Of a DNA stretch of 5,107 bases, positions 4,971 through 5,107 are shown one piece after another. Source of the DNA: Clostridiales bacterium (GTDB lineage: Bacteria; Bacillota; Clostridia; Oscillospirales; Oscillospiraceae); NCBI GenBank assembly GCA_021205375.1, contig JAJPXR010000214.1, forward strand, positions 1 through 5,107, written 5' to 3'. The number at the start of each line of letters is the position of its first letter. Within the stretch, counting starts at the first letter, position 1. A program made the position numbers and the translations under genes. The notes beneath the pieces were generated by a model that was given only the letters and a program-made list of their open reading frames with translations, was not told where the DNA came from and did no database searches.

Positions 4971-5081
4971 ACTGGTGAACATAATAAAAGTTATGTTGAG
5001 TGGGACAAAAGCAACATTATTTTGAAGAGCATTCCGACAGGCGAAAATATACCATATTCATGGGAAGGGGGTTATGTTTAA
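4944..5081 (+). pseudogene. Possible gene remnant without a start codon
   Basis: From the in-frame stop at 4941-4943 to TAA 5079-5081 runs a 45-codon open frame with no ATG, GTG or TTG. Its sequence looks protein-like (FTGEHNKSYVEWDK, then KSIPTGENIPYSWEGGYV at the end), without low-complexity bias. It could be the 3' end of a gene truncated at the hairpin, or a chance frame; no family is recognised. The fact that it begins inside the long palindrome fits a rearrangement junction, but that is speculation. Confidence 0.2.
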
Positions 5082-5094
5082 TCCAAAAGCAACA
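4990..5094 (+). repeat. Composite direct repeat GTTATGTT ... CAAAAGCAACA
   Basis: GTTATGTT at 4990-4997 is followed after 8 bp by CAAAAGCAACA at 5006-5016; the same two blocks recur at 5071-5078 and, after 5 bp, 5084-5094. A shorter relative, CCAAAGCAACCAAAG, is at 18-32. The first GTTATGTT also closes a small hairpin, AACATAA (4978-4984) with TTATGTT (4991-4997). Two-block repeats with a slightly variable gap suggest recurrent binding sites near the end of the window. Confidence 0.5.
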
Positions 5095-5107
5095 AATTAA
5101 TCCAATT

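Overview
The window looks like a compact piece of a bacterial mobile element (plasmid, phage-plasmid or integrative element) built around a DNA-replication module. Base composition is moderately AT-rich by eye. Strong Shine-Dalgarno sites and the family membership of the two large genes suggest a Gram-negative host, probably a proteobacterium, but the species cannot be told from the sequence. No transposase, integrase, relaxase, partition, resistance or capsid gene is visible.

Layout. Positions 1-580 are non-coding as far as I can support, and dense in repeats: TTGCAA boxes in both orientations (about 52-219), a C-rich motif ACCCCC(C)TAAAACCT in pairs spaced 20-21 bp (65-97 and 318-353), further copies near 437 and 593, an AACACGGA direct repeat with the same 21-bp spacing, and a hairpin followed by a TATAAT box. 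This resembles an iteron-type origin or control region. A possible 55-codon small gene (581-748) has a good ribosome binding site, and its end overlaps a terminator-like inverted repeat. A 15-bp palindrome (760-774) lies just before the first large gene.

Two overlapping genes on the plus strand form the core. 780-1922 encodes a Toprim-domain, plasmid/phage primase-like protein. 1915-4179 encodes a DUF927-family P-loop ATPase, taken to be the partner helicase-like replication protein. They overlap by 8 nt and so are probably translationally coupled. A strong intrinsic terminator (4203-4240) closes the operon.

Beyond it, a small gene on the minus strand (4401-4748, 115 aa, GTG start) converges on the operon. 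Copies of a 32-bp repeat flank it: two in tandem downstream and one in its 5' leader. The last 350 bp (4749-5107) hold a long hairpin (4925-4970), a composite direct repeat (4990-5016 and 5071-5094) and a short open frame without a start codon that may be a gene remnant.

Working model (inference): the Toprim and DUF927 proteins act together to replicate the element, the repeat-rich flanks carry the origin and operators, and the small convergent gene is an accessory or control protein. Whether the 5107 bases are a complete circle or a fragment cannot be decided here.
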